In this document: piece after piece, positions 14,048 through 27,000 of the stretch
Layout of the letters: every line of letters starts with the position of its first letter
Numbering within the stretch: position 1 is the stretch's first letter
Made by a program: the position numbers and the translations under genes
Notes under the pieces: model-generated
What the model saw: the letters and a program-made list of their open reading frames with translations, nothing else
Databases searched by the model: none
What the model was told of the DNA's origin: nothing
Assembly: GCA_945885625.1 (NCBI GenBank)
Contig: CAMCYS010000004.1
Location: forward strand, 17,825-81,824
Length of the DNA stretch: 64,000 nucleotides
Direction: 5' to 3'
From: Bifidobacterium breve
Lineage (GTDB): Bacteria; Actinomycetota; Actinomycetes; Nanopelagicales; Nanopelagicaceae

Positions 14048-14818
14048 ATGTCACGTCCATGGGTAGATTTCATAAATATTGATGAGCAACCGGCACAAAG
14101 TTGCGCTAATGACTACGGCACATTTACTTATCGAGAGTTTGCAAATGGCACTACTCGCAATGAAGGAAAAAGCTCTCCAATTATTGCTCCTGGAAAATCA
14201 ATCATGCTTGAACTAGATAGCAATACGCCCATTGCTGCTCATGCAGCACCCACGCAAATTCGCGCATTTATATTCGAAGGCAACATCAAATTAGATGGCC
14301 AAGAAGTCAAGGAACGTAGTTACATTGAAATTCCAGCTGGAAGCCAAGTACCTGCGATAACTGTAGATACGAAAGCTCGCATATTTATTACTTACGATGG
14401 CGAATACACAATTACTTCCGCAAAAGCCGAAAAGAACGAGATCGTAATTAAATACATGCAAGATATTGTCTGGCGCACACCAATCGTTTCTGATTTTCCA
14501 GGTGGCGCTGCCCGTAAAGCCTTCTATGACCATGGTGATTATGGTTCAGGAATTTTAGGCATCTTGCCCGAATGGGAAAGCCCGTTTTATGAATGGCATA
14601 CTTTTAGCGAAGAGATTTTGATTGTCGAGGGCAGCATCATCTCCTCATTCGGAACTATGAAACGTGGTGCTTATCTATCTCACCCAGGCGGCGAAGACAC
14701 CGTTCACGGCCCGATGTATAGCAAAGAGGGCTGCCTAATGCTGGTTTTACGCGAAGGTCCAATCGGAAATACATTTACACCCGCCGACCCAGTCGAGGTA
14801 GCATCGCGCAAGATGTAA
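14048..14818 (+). CDS. Bicupin protein (DUF4437-like)
   Basis: 256 residues in two cupin-like halves. The second half has GILPEWESPFYEWHTFSEEILIVEG, with a metal-binding-type His/Glu set, and ends in GAYLSHPGGEDTVHGPMYSKEG. The first half is more degenerate (LELDSNTPIAAHAAPTQI, FIFEGNIKLDGQEV). Such cupins are often isomerases, lyases or binding proteins for small organic acids. The ATG directly follows the hydrolase stop with no gap, so expression is coupled. Family name is tentative. Confidence 0.72.
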   Translation: MSRPWVDFINIDEQPAQSCANDYGTFTYREFANGTTRNEGKSSPIIAPGKSIMLELDSNTPIAAHAAPTQIRAFIFEGNIKLDGQEVKERSYIEIPAGSQVPAITVDTKARIFITYDGEYTITSAKAEKNEIVIKYMQDIVWRTPIVSDFPGGAARKAFYDHGDYGSGILGILPEWESPFYEWHTFSEEILIVEGSIISSFGTMKRGAYLSHPGGEDTVHGPMYSKEGCLMLVLREGPIGNTFTPADPVEVASRKM

Positions 14819-14836
14819 CTAGGAGATGAGACCAGC

Positions 14837-15958
14837 GTGCGCGATTTAACCGAACTTAGAAAGTTACATAGTTCAAAGTGGTTGCGCTATCCCGCTGACG
14901 TTTTACCTATGCATGTAGCTGAAATGGATTTTGAAGTTGATCCTGGTGTGCGTGCGGTTTTGGCCGAGATGGTTGCCAAGTCTGATCTTGGTTATCTAGG
15001 GCCTATCCCTGAAGTACCCGAAGCATTTGTTGGTTTCGCAGAACGTCATTGGGGCTGGACACCGGATGCTGCACAGATTCGCCTGACTACCGATGTTGGC
15101 GTCGGTATAGTTGAAGTTATCCGCGCGCTTAACAAGCCAGGTGACAAGGTGATTATCAGTTCACCGGTCTATCACAGCTTCTATATGTGGCTTGATGAGT
15201 TGAAACTAACTACGGTCGATGCTCCACTAATTCACGAGGGCGATAACTGGCGCCTTGATCTAGTTGCAATCGAAGCTGAGTTTAAGAATGGTGCTCGTTT
15301 CATTTTGCTCTCTAGCCCACATAATCCGGTTGGTCGGATTCACACCCTTGAAGAGTTAACTGCGATTTCTGAACTTTCAAATAAGTACAACGCATATGTG
15401 ATTAGCGATGAGATTCACGCACCACTTACCTATGCTGATCAAAAATTTGTGCCATATCTTTCAATTCCGGCTGCTCAACGCCGCGGAATTATGGTTACTT
15501 CATCTAGCAAAGCCTTTAACTTTGCTGGCTTAAAGGCCGCAATTATCGTTTCGCAGAACCAAGAGATGTTTGAAGAGCTAAATGCAATGCCAGAGGCAAA
15601 TCACTGGCGCGCCTCATTATTGGGCGGTTTTGCGATGGCAAAAGCCTTTAGTGACGGCGATAAATGGCTTTCCGAAACGATGGCCCAACTAGATCACAAT
15701 CGTAAGTTGGTTAAAGAGTTACTTGCTAAGTACCTACCGGATGCTAAATATGTAATTCCGCAAAATAGCTATTTGGCTTGGGTTGACATCTCTTGCTTAG
15801 GACTTGGCGACAGCGCCTCTGAACTCTTAATTGAAAATCAGAAAGTTGCTTTTAACCCGGGCACAGAGTTTGGCGCTCAATACGGTGCTTACATTCGTTT
15901 GAATTTTGCCACCTCACCGGAAATTATTGAAGAAGGAATTAAGCGTCTGGCTCCTTAA
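14837..15958 (+). CDS. PatB/MalY-type PLP-dependent C-S beta-lyase (aminotransferase class I/II)
   Basis: A fold-type I PLP enzyme of the MalY/PatB group, which cleaves cystathionine or other cysteine S-conjugates into a thiol, pyruvate and ammonia. Markers are KWLRYPADVLPMHVAEMDF near the start, SSPHNPVGRIHTLEEL (Asn contacting PLP), VISDEIHAPLTY (Asp binding pyridine N) and SSSKAFNFAGLK (PLP lysine about 232). Length 373 is usual. AGGAG lies 11 nt before the GTG start. Placement after a hydrolase and a cupin suggests a pathway that strips a small sulfur-containing compound. It converges with the amylase gene, overlapping 4 nt. Confidence 0.88.
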   Translation: MRDLTELRKLHSSKWLRYPADVLPMHVAEMDFEVDPGVRAVLAEMVAKSDLGYLGPIPEVPEAFVGFAERHWGWTPDAAQIRLTTDVGVGIVEVIRALNKPGDKVIISSPVYHSFYMWLDELKLTTVDAPLIHEGDNWRLDLVAIEAEFKNGARFILLSSPHNPVGRIHTLEELTAISELSNKYNAYVISDEIHAPLTYADQKFVPYLSIPAAQRRGIMVTSSSKAFNFAGLKAAIIVSQNQEMFEELNAMPEANHWRASLLGGFAMAKAFSDGDKWLSETMAQLDHNRKLVKELLAKYLPDAKYVIPQNSYLAWVDISCLGLGDSASELLIENQKVAFNPGTEFGAQYGAYIRLNFATSPEIIEEGIKRLAP

Positions 15959-17319
15959 GCCTTTTTACTTGAGTAAATTTCGTATTGCCAAGGCTTTAGC
16001 GTCAACGTTAGTTTTTTCTTTAGCGTTACGAGTTTACCGGTGCTGAATATATAGTAAGAGTTATTTAGTTTAGTTAGATCGATAGTTACTTTTTGTGTTG
16101 TATTACTTGCATTAATAACCGTTAAAACTTTATTAGTTCCTTTTGCACGTGAATAAACAATCACAGAATTATTATCACTCGGCGTTGGAACTAACTTAGC
16201 AGTCGAGTTATTCCAGAGTGCAGCATTTTTAGTCTTTAAAGAGACTAACTTGGTATAAAAGGCAGTAGTTGAATTAGCAACTGTTAAACCTGGGATTAAG
16301 TCTTTTTCAAAGAAAGCCAAACGTTTGGTGTTACCAACTTCTTGTCCTGAATAAATCAACGGTATTCCAGGATACGTGAAAGTCAGGGCAGCCATTGCTG
16401 ATACCGCGTTACCAAGTCGTTCAAACTCAGTTCCGCTCCAACTATTTTCATCGTGATTCGTAATAAAATTCATGGGAAAAGAACGAGTTGGATAGGTAAA
16501 TGTTTGATTTGTTGCCAAGGCTTCGAAGTTAGCGCGACCCTTATTGCCATCGGCAATTGCTTTAACTAAATCTTTAAGTTCCCAGTTGTAATTCGCAATA
16601 AAGGCATCATCGAGCAGACTCTGCACACTTTGGTCTTCAGCAAGCATAAATAGCGGTTTTATTGCCTGTAACTGAGTATTTGCTTGCTTCCAGAAGTCTG
16701 TTGGCACTCCTGCTGCGACATCGGCGCGGAATCCATCGATATCGAATGTCTTAACCCAATAAGCCATGGCGTCAATCATGGCTCTGCGCATATCTTGGTT
16801 TTTGTAATCTAGCCAAGCAACATCTAGCCAGTCATTATTTGGTGGCACGATATTGCCAGTTCCATCCCTGTGATACCAGGACTTATTGGCTATCCATGGA
16901 TTATCCCAACCCGAGTGATTTGCGACCCAGTCGAGAATCACTTTAAAACCGAGTGCATGAGCTTTTTTCACTAAAGATTTAAAGTCAGCTTCATTGCCAA
17001 ACTCGGGGTTAATTCCTTTGTAATTAGCGACGGCATACGGAGAACCCAAACTTCCTTTTCGATTTAGCTCTGAAATCGGATGAATTGGCATCAGCCAAAG
17101 AATTTTCACACCTAATTTCTGCAATCTGGGCAAGTTTGCTTCAAATGCTTGAAAAGTTCCAGCTTCGGTGTATTGACGAACATTTACTTCATAAATTGTT
17201 GCACTATTCGCCCACGTTGGTAATACCGAATTGCTGTTATATGCAGTTGCGGGCTGCAGACCGAGAGCTGCTATTGCGAACATTGTGACAAGAATAATCT
17301 GAAGCCGCTTGGAAGTCAT
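15955..17319 (-). CDS. Secreted alpha-amylase family (GH13) glycosidase
   Basis: An extracellular alpha-glucan hydrolase. The signal peptide is residues 1-26 from ATG 17319 (LQIILVTMFAIAALGLQPATA). All four GH13 regions are present: DWVANHS, DGFRADVAAG (nucleophile Asp), LAEDQ (acid/base Glu) and FITNHDEN. A C-terminal beta domain follows (VIVYSRAKGTNKVLTVINAS). I reject GTG 17337 because a promoter places the transcript start at ATG 17319. It likely supplies maltodextrins or other alpha-glucan fragments. There is no anchor, so it may be released. Confidence 0.92.
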   Translation of the reverse strand: MTSKRLQIILVTMFAIAALGLQPATAYNSNSVLPTWANSATIYEVNVRQYTEAGTFQAFEANLPRLQKLGVKILWLMPIHPISELNRKGSLGSPYAVANYKGINPEFGNEADFKSLVKKAHALGFKVILDWVANHSGWDNPWIANKSWYHRDGTGNIVPPNNDWLDVAWLDYKNQDMRRAMIDAMAYWVKTFDIDGFRADVAAGVPTDFWKQANTQLQAIKPLFMLAEDQSVQSLLDDAFIANYNWELKDLVKAIADGNKGRANFEALATNQTFTYPTRSFPMNFITNHDENSWSGTEFERLGNAVSAMAALTFTYPGIPLIYSGQEVGNTKRLAFFEKDLIPGLTVANSTTAFYTKLVSLKTKNAALWNNSTAKLVPTPSDNNSVIVYSRAKGTNKVLTVINASNTTQKVTIDLTKLNNSYYIFSTGKLVTLKKKLTLTLKPWQYEIYSSKKA

Positions 17320-17325
17320 GCGTAT

Positions 17326-17354
17326 AGAGTAAGTCACAATTTACTAATTTGTAA
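17326..17354 (-). promoter_or_regulatory. Leaderless-type promoter of the amylase gene
   Basis: On the minus strand TTACAA, a 17-nt spacer and TACTCT, ending 6 nt before ATG 17319. It faces the sulfotransferase promoter (TAAGAT at 17366-17371, 6 nt before ATG 17378). Confidence 0.6.
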
Positions 17355-17377
17355 GGTTCAGTCGGTAAGATATCGGC

Positions 17378-18493
17378 ATGGCTAAGAAGTTAATTGTCCA
17401 TGCTGGCTTTCATAAGACCGGCACCACAGCTCTACAATCTTCTTTCTTTGCAAATGTAAACGAGTTAGCGAAATTTGGCATTAACTATCCGCAAGTTGGC
17501 GGGAAAGCTCAACATAAAGCGATTTATTCTTTAATGGGAAAAACTTGGGGCTGGGAAGACCGTGGCGGAGTAATGTCCAATGATAAGAAGTGGAAGAACC
17601 TCTTAAAACAGGTGGCTAAAGCAAAGAAAACCAGTCTGATTAGCTCAGAATTTCTCTGCGAGCTAGATGAAGAGCAGATCGCTAAGTTTAGGAAAGCTTT
17701 AGGTGTCGCTGATGCCCAAATTTATTTCACAATAAGGCCACTTCTTAAAATTATCCCTTCGGCATATCAGCAACATTTAAAGATTGGCATAAAGAGCGAT
17801 TACGAAAAGTGGCTTCATTCAATTTTGGACGAACCTGGTGTATCGACGATTACTCCCTCGTTCTGGGTCAGACATACCCATGCCAAGGTGCTAAGCAAAT
17901 GGATTGCGGAATTCGGAGCCGACCGGGTCACGCTTATTGTGGTTGATGAAGCTAAACCTGAGTTTATGTACGACACATTTAGTGAACTACTTGGACTGCC
18001 CGCTAAATTCTTAAAGAAACAAGAGAATCAAGATAGCAATCGCTCGCTATCGTTAAATGAGATTACCTTGTTAAATCGCATAAATCGCAAGTTTCCCAAG
18101 CGTCGCAGTTGGCATGACTATGAAACCTTTATTCGTAATGGTGCAATCAAATACTTAACAAACAAAGTTGTGCCAGCCCAAGATGATTTACGCTTGTTAA
18201 CTCCACAATGGGCAGTTGATAAAGCAAAAGAAATCTCAGCTAATAGTGTGGCTGATATCAAGAATTTGGGTATTCGTATTATTGGCGATCTAGATACTTT
18301 TGCTGATGCCAAGGTACCAGTAGGCGACAATCCACCGATCGAAATGATTCCAGTAGATCTTGCTGCACAAGCTTTAATCGCCTTAGACTTGCGAGTAGTT
18401 GAGACATTCCCAAAAAAATGGATATTACAAAAGTTGTGGAAAATGACAAAGCGCGATCTCAAAAAATGGTTAAAGAAAGTGGCTAAGAAATGA
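17378..18493 (+). CDS. Sulfotransferase-like protein, paralogue 1
   Basis: 371 residues. The N-terminal PAPS-type P-loop reads VHAGFHKTGTTALQ, as in carbohydrate sulfotransferases. A conserved middle includes KTWGWEDRGGV, ISSEFLCEL and FTIRPLLKIIPSAYQQ. The second half has LIVVDEA, NRSLSLNEI and RSWHDYETFIRNGA. The whole length is clearly homologous to the protein at 39553-40647. It probably transfers sulfate from PAPS to a surface or exported molecule; the acceptor is unknown. The C-terminus is very basic. It overlaps the aldo/keto reductase gene by 4 nt. Confidence 0.8.
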   Translation: MAKKLIVHAGFHKTGTTALQSSFFANVNELAKFGINYPQVGGKAQHKAIYSLMGKTWGWEDRGGVMSNDKKWKNLLKQVAKAKKTSLISSEFLCELDEEQIAKFRKALGVADAQIYFTIRPLLKIIPSAYQQHLKIGIKSDYEKWLHSILDEPGVSTITPSFWVRHTHAKVLSKWIAEFGADRVTLIVVDEAKPEFMYDTFSELLGLPAKFLKKQENQDSNRSLSLNEITLLNRINRKFPKRRSWHDYETFIRNGAIKYLTNKVVPAQDDLRLLTPQWAVDKAKEISANSVADIKNLGIRIIGDLDTFADAKVPVGDNPPIEMIPVDLAAQALIALDLRVVETFPKKWILQKLWKMTKRDLKKWLKKVAKK

Positions 18494-19413
18494 TTACAAT
18501 TCCAGAGACTGATTTAGTCGTTCACCCACTTTGTCTCGGTACAAATGTCTTTGGCTGGAGCGCTGATGAGACAGAGTCACGCCAAGTTCTAGATGCCTAC
18601 GCTTCACATGGTGGAAATTTCCTTGATACAGCCGATGTTTATTCGCAATGGAAGCCTGGCAATCAAGGTGGCGAATCTGAAACGATCATTGGCAACTGGC
18701 TAACTAAACGCGATCGCAGCAAAGTTGTGGTTGCTACTAAAGTTTCAATGCTTAACACTCGCCCAGGGCTATCGGCTAAGAATGTTTTGGCAGCTTGCGA
18801 TGATTCTTTACGTCGCCTACAGACTGATTACATCGATATTTATTACTCGCACCGCGACATAGCTGAAACACCAATGGAAGAAACCCTTGGTGCTTATGCC
18901 GAATTAATCGCAGCCGGTAAGGTGCGTTATATAGCGGCTTCACAACATACAGGTGCGCGCTTACAACAATCTCTAGACATTTCAGCAGCTAATGGGTTGC
19001 CTTCATATATTGGCTTACAAGATCAATACAACTTGATTTATCGCCAGCTTTTTGAATCTGAACAACAACCAGTACTTGCTGCTAACCATTTGAGCGCAAT
19101 GCCTTTCTATGGATTAGCACGTGGCTTCTTATCCGGAAAATATCGCCCCGGCGTGAAAGTTGAATCAGTTCGCGCCGAAGGAGTTGCTGAGTTCTATAAC
19201 GACAAGAACTGGGCAGTGCTGGATAAAGTGCGTGAGATCGCTAAAGATCGCAATGTGCCTGTAGCTGCAATCTCGTTAGCGTGGATACGTTCAAACCCGC
19301 AGGTCAGCACACCAATCGCGAGCGCACGTACAGTCGAGCAACTTGAAGAAATCGTGCAGGTTGTTGAGCTCAGCACCGATGAGCTTACGAGCCTGAATTC
19401 CCTTTCGGCCTAA
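18490..19413 (+). CDS. Aldo/keto reductase
   Basis: NAD(P)H-dependent oxidoreductase of the AKR superfamily, 307 residues. N-terminal LCLGTNVFGW, FLDTADVYS (catalytic Asp and Tyr), VVVATKVSM (catalytic Lys) and DIYYSHRD (catalytic His) are all visible. The C-terminal cofactor loop region reads TPIASARTVEQLEEI. The closest type is the YghZ/Tas-like group acting on small aldehydes or sugars. Starts in an ATGA overlap with the sulfotransferase gene. Confidence 0.9.
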   Translation: MITIPETDLVVHPLCLGTNVFGWSADETESRQVLDAYASHGGNFLDTADVYSQWKPGNQGGESETIIGNWLTKRDRSKVVVATKVSMLNTRPGLSAKNVLAACDDSLRRLQTDYIDIYYSHRDIAETPMEETLGAYAELIAAGKVRYIAASQHTGARLQQSLDISAANGLPSYIGLQDQYNLIYRQLFESEQQPVLAANHLSAMPFYGLARGFLSGKYRPGVKVESVRAEGVAEFYNDKNWAVLDKVREIAKDRNVPVAAISLAWIRSNPQVSTPIASARTVEQLEEIVQVVELSTDELTSLNSLSA

Positions 19414-20868
<1,455 letters not shown>

Positions 20869-20871
20869 TTC

Positions 20872-20887
20872 TTACCCGCTTGGGTGA
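20872..20887 (+). terminator. Weak terminator hairpin after guaB1
   Basis: TTACCC-GCTT-GGGTGA followed by TTTCTTA. The stem has only six pairs, so confidence is moderate. Confidence 0.45.
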
Positions 20888-20893
20888 TTTCTT

Positions 20894-20932
20894 AGGGTGA
20901 TATAGCGCCATAAAGGCTCATTAAGTCACCCT
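20894..20932. other. Inverted repeat upstream of the giant surface gene
   Basis: A perfect AGGGTGA/TCACCCT repeat encloses a smaller GCC-ATAAA-GGC hairpin. It lies about 70 nt before the giant gene, in its probable leader or promoter region. It could be a second terminator or a regulatory site. Confidence 0.4.
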
Positions 20933-21002
20933 CATTATTCGTTGCTACTTACGCTTATCACCTCGGGTTTTCCGCCTACAAGTGCGCAATAAAGAGGTAT
21001 CA

Positions 21003-24000
21003 GTGAATCTTGTTTGGCGTCGCAAGAAGAAGATTCATGCGCGCCCAAAACTTGCAACTCTTTTAGCCACGACCCTAATTTCAGGGCTATTTGTTTCAAT
21101 TCCCATGCCTGCAATTGCAGCTGCATGTAATCCAACATCGACAACTGCTTCTAACGGCGACACGATTCTGACATTTACAACTGTTGGTACTTGTGATTGG
21201 ACTGTCCCTGCAGAAGCTACACAAGCGCAGGTATTGATCGTAGCCGGCGGCGGTGGCGGCGGCGATTCAAGAGATTATCAAACTGGCGGTGGCGGTGGTG
21301 GCGGCGGTTATTTTCAAGCTAACAATTTAGCAATTTATGGATCTATTGCAGTTTCTGTTGGCGCGGGTGGAACGGGTGGCGCTAACAGTGCTACTTCTAA
21401 TTCAACAAGTACTTCAAGAGGAAGTGCTGGCGGTGATAGTTCATTCGGGACACTAAAGGTCGGTGGCGGTGGCGGCGGTAATTCATGGAATTACACATTG
21501 GGAGCGGCTGCAATGTCAGGAACTGGTGGCGCTTCATATCTTACGGGTGGTAACGGCGGTGGCGCTAGATCAAGACCCAACCCTTCAGCGGCAACCCAAA
21601 GTGGTGGAAGCGGTGGCACACATTCAAGTTCTGGAATTCTCTTTTTAGAAACAACTCTTACAGGCACTGCTGGTGCCGCTGGTAATAATTCAAATAGCGG
21701 TGACTATGGAACAGGCGGCGTTGGCGGCTCCATTGCATCAGCCAATCGCACTTCGTCAATTAGTGGTAGCTCTTACGTATATTCGCACGGTGGCACATTC
21801 AAGTGGTCTACCGGTGCACAAACATATGGCTCTGGTGGTGACACTAATTATCTTGGTGCCACTGATGGCAATGGTGGAGGTGCGGGATTTCAAGGGATTG
21901 TAATAGTTCGTTACAGCCAACCACCAGCAGGAACTTCCGTACTTTCCTTTAACGCCAATGGTGGTACAGGTAGCGACGCATCAAGTGTGCTAACAACAGG
22001 AACTGCCGGAGTTGTTCCTAGTAGTACAAACATTAGACGTGCTGGTTTTGAATTCAATGGCTGGAACACGGTTGCAAATGGTTCAGGTGATCCATATGCC
22101 TTAGGTGCCCCAATCACAATTAGTGCAAATACAATTTTGTACGCACAGTGGATACGTATTCCTGGCCCAAGTTGTGCAGCGGGTGTTGGTAAAGGTGGAG
22201 TTCAAGCTGCAACTCTTGAATTAGCCCGAGGTGGTCATGGTTGCGTTGGCATTAGTTACAAGCAATCTAATGGAACCTATACAACGATCACATTTAATTA
22301 CACAGGTGCAGATCAAAGTTGGACTTCTCCAGACGGTGCAACTTCTCTGACTTTCTTTTTGATTGGAGCTGGCGGCGGTTCTAGTACCCTTAGCGGAAGT
22401 GGCTCGGGTGGAAGCGCCGGTTTCTCAATTGGAACATACGCAGTTTCTGCACAAACAACTTTCAAAATAATTGTTGGCCAAGGTGGTTATTCACTTGGAA
22501 ATGTAAGTACCTATGGTGGCGGCGGCGCAGGTGGTGGTGCCGAAGGTGGATACGGAAGTGGCGGCGGGCGTTCAGCAATCCGATTAGGAACTGGTTCAAC
22601 AGATTTAATTACCGCAGGTGGCGGTGGCGGTGGCGGCTACAACAATTTCTGCGGCGGCGGTGGCGGTGGAAACGTCGGCGGCGATGCTGCGAAAAGAAAT
22701 AGCGTTGATGGCGGCGGTGGCACGCAAATAGCAGGAGGTGTTGGTGGTTATTCAATTAATAACTTACCTGGCACAGTTGGTAGTGCATATCAAGGCGGAA
22801 CTGGGCGCGATGGTAGCGGCGGCGGCGGCGGCGGATACTTCGGCGGCGGCGGTGGTGGTGACAATGCTGGCGGCGGCGGCGGTTCAGGCTTTATTGGTGG
22901 CGCAGGAATCACTAATGGATCAACAGTTGCAGGAACATGCGGAACTGTAGGAAACTCTGCTGCATTCGTTTTTAGTATTACTTACGACGGTAATCAAAAT
23001 ACTGGTGGCACAGCCCCAAGCGGCATAGAAATAAATGCTTTGACATCAACAACTGCTGCAACAAACTCTGGCAGTTTAACAAGGACTGGTTTTACACCTG
23101 CTGGATGGAATACTAGAGCTGACGGCGCAGGAACAAACTATCCATTCGGATCTGCGATTACTCCATCAGGTGACACAACTTTGTACGCGCAATGGAATTC
23201 AACGATTACTTACAACGGCAATGGCCAAACATCGCTGATAAGCACTGTTCCTGCGCCAACAACAGCAAAAGGCTCTTCGAATACAATTTTAGCTGCACCG
23301 ACAACATTGCTTCGTACCAACTTTGTTTTTGACGGCTGGAACACCGCGGCTAACGGATCAGGCACTTCCTACGCATCCGGCTTAACTACTTACTCTTCAA
23401 CTGGCTCGACAACACTCTATGCACAGTGGAAAGCTGTGATTACCTTCAATGGAAATACAAACTCGGCAGGAAGCGCACCAACAATTGTTAATACCACAAC
23501 TTCAACGATTACTTTGCCTGGCAATACAGGATCACTAGCAAAAACCGGATATTCATTCTCAGGTTGGAATACCGCAGCAGATGGCTCGGGTACGACATTT
23601 GCAGTTGATACTTCTTATACAGTCACAGGTACAACTACTTTGTACGCGGCATGGACCCCAAGTAATACTGGTTTAACACCTAATTTCAAAGCCGATACAA
23701 CTGCGCCAATTGGCGTTCTCGCAAGCACCGCATATGTAATTAACAACGTTTACGCTGGAACTACAAATGATCTAATACTTTCAGACCTGCCAGATAAAAT
23801 TCAGATAATTGCTTCAGTAGCATCTGGAACTTTAGCAATCACCACAACTACTAATCTAACTTTGCCTACTGGTTATCAAAGTACGCTGAGTACTGCGGCT
23901 GCGAGAATTTCATTTATTGGAAACGTCACTGATGTAAATGCAGCTCTTGCAACTTTGAGATACACGGCTGCGGCTACGGCAGCAAGCGGCAACATAACTG

Positions 24001-27000
24001 TTATTGCGGCATATATAGGACTGGCCGGAACTTTCCGTTACAACACAACAACACCAGTTGATTTCTCGAATCAATTCCCGGCACTAACTAGGACGATTGC
24101 CATCGGTGCTCTAGTAGCACCTACTGCGCCGACGCTGGCAACTGCCTCTGACACTGGTACTTTGAATAACGACAAGATAACTAATGACAATACACCAACG
24201 ATCAATCTTGGTGGCTTAACTGTCGGTGCAACCGTTACATTGACAGCAACACCAGCATCTGGGCCAGCAGTAACTTGTACTTTTGTTGCTCAATCAACCT
24301 CAAGTTCATGCACTTTTGCAACGATGCTTGATGGCACTTATTCAATTGCCGCCACGCAAACTCTGGGTGGAACCACAACCGGAGCTTCTACCGCCTTAGC
24401 AAATGTAAAAATTGATACGGTTCGCCCAACAGTTACTCTAAGTTCAACCTCAATAACTTCTGGTGGAAATTCTCTAGCGACTCCTACTGCCCCCTCCAAA
24501 AATTACAACATATCTGCGACATTTACTGAGGTTGTTAACGGTTTTGTAATCGGTGACGTCACAAAAAATACAGAATCAACGGGCTGGTCGATAACCACAA
24601 CGGCACTGTCTACCTCAGCCCTTGCTGCTTATACTTTTAACGTTGCAAATACAACGGGCGCTGGTAATGCGGCCGGAAAACTATATTTATCTGTTGCCGA
24701 GGGTGTTGCTTCAGACGTTGCAGGTAATACGAACGTGGCAACAACATCAAGTTTCATTATTAATACAGTTATTCAGTTAACCCTTACTAATGAATATCAA
24801 GCAGGAATTAACCCAGTGGTCGGTGGAAACAATGCCACCGTTGCGCAAACTACTAGTGGCCAGGCTTTAGATATTTCTGGCCAAGCAGGTGTAACTCGGG
24901 CAAACCACACATTTGCTGGCTGGTCTTTAGTTACAACTAACGGTAGTGGTGCAGTTATTCCATCACCGTTTATTCCAACTGTGCCAGTAAAGCTTTACTC
25001 ATCGTGGACACCAAATAATTATGTAGTCACCTATAACGCTAATGGTGGAAATGGTGCACCAGCAACTGTTTCTCAGAGCTTTAATTATGGTGGCACCGCA
25101 CTAGTTCCGTCGGCGATTGGAACTCTAAATCGCACAGGTTACAGGTTCGATGGTTGGAGTACCACCCAAGTTGCTTCAGGAACTATTTATTCAAACCCTA
25201 ACGACACTTCTATCGTCGGCACTACGACAAAGACATATTCACCTACAGCTTCGATAATCCTTTACGCAAAGTGGACTGCACTCCCATTTGCAGTTTCCTT
25301 CAATGCCAATGGTGGCGCCGGAACCAAGCCAAACTTAGCGATCGTTGCCGGGACAGCTTCAACAATAGTCACGAACACTGAAATCACCAGAGCTGGCTAC
25401 ACATTCACAGGCTGGAACACCGCAGCCGATAACACGGGTACTACTTATGGAAATACCGGCACAATTACCGCTTATTCCAACGTGGTTTTATACGCGATCT
25501 GGGTGATTAAAGCGCCAGCAGTTCCGACCGTTAGTGCTACTGCTGGAAACGGCGAAGCGACGATTTCAATTACTTCATCTTTGCTAGGTACGAGCACAAA
25601 CGGGGCACCAGCTTCATTCACCATAACCGCACTTGATTCAAGCGGTGCAGCTCTTTCACCAGCTAAAACTTGTACTGTGATTACACCAGCTACAAGTTGT
25701 GTAATTACTGGGCTTAGCAACACAGTTGGTTACAAGTTCTCAGCTACCGCGACTAACGCTGGCGGCACTTCGACTGCAGGCGCTGCATCGACTACGGTGA
25801 CACCGGCAGGTTTTGGAGTTACTTATAACGTTGCCGCTAATGGTGGGACAACCGCAACAGCGAGTGCGACCTTTAATGCCGGCACCCCACTTGTTCTGCC
25901 AGCGGCAACTAGAAATGGTTACACATTTGCGGGTTGGTACAGCGCAGCAAGTGGCGGAACTTTAATTGGTCCAGCTGGAGGCGCATATTCACCAACTGCT
26001 ACGGCAATTGTTTACGCGACATGGACAGCTATTACTTACGCAATCACTTATAACGGCAACGGCAATACATCTGGAGCCACACCTGCCAATGGTGCTTACA
26101 CAAGTGGCGGCACTAATTACAGCATCCTTGGCGCGAATACTTTAGTGAAAACTGGTTATGACTTTGCCGGTTGGAATACCGCCGCCGATGGAAGTGGCAC
26201 AGATTATGCAGCTGCTGCAACTTATTCGATCTCGGCCAATTTAAATCTCTTTGCTAAGTGGACTGCCACAAATTACACAGTTACCTATTCGCTAAACAGT
26301 GCAACTACTGGAACGCTACCAACTCAAGGTACAAAAACAATTGGTCAAACTTTCCAACTTGCTGCCGCTACTGGAATTACTAAGACTGACTTTACTTTTG
26401 GTGGCTGGTCAGATGGCACAAATACCTACACCGCGGGCACTAACTACACAGTCGGTACCGCGAATGTGACGCTTACAGCAGTCTGGGTAGCCACTTACAT
26501 CATTACTTACGATAAGAATGGTGCAACTACCGGAACTGCCCCAGCGCTCACCAGTTATGTAACAGGTGCAACTGGCATTACCTTGGCTGCGGCTGGTGAC
26601 TTGCTTAAGAGCGGTTATACATTCGATGGCTGGTCAACAACCCCAACTGGCACCGCAGTTTCATCGCCATACACAGTGAGTGCTAACACAACACTTTATG
26701 CCAAGTGGGCGCTTTCAACAATAAATATTAATTTCGCAGCTGGAACCGCAAATGCAGCTCCAGCGTCACCCGTCGCGTTGCCGACAAATACCAGCGCAAC
26801 ATTCGGTTCGCTTTATCAACTTCCAAATTCTTCAACAGCCTCTGTATCTGCCGGCGGAAATGTATATGTGTTTTCCGGTTGGTCAGATGGAAGCGCAACC
26901 TATCAACCTGGCTCGCAATACCGAATGACCGCAAACGTTCCAACATTTACCGCACAATGGAATCGTGTTTACGATGTTCGCTATGTATTAGGTGGCGGAA

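Noticed and set aside
20869-21002. Riboswitch upstream of the giant gene
   Set aside because: Two hairpins are present, but nothing matches a riboswitch class I know; a terminator plus an inverted repeat is the simpler reading.
21240-22900. CRISPR-like or satellite repeats in the GGC/GGT-rich DNA of the giant gene
   Set aside because: These are codons for glycine-rich domains in one continuous frame, with no regular repeat-spacer pattern.
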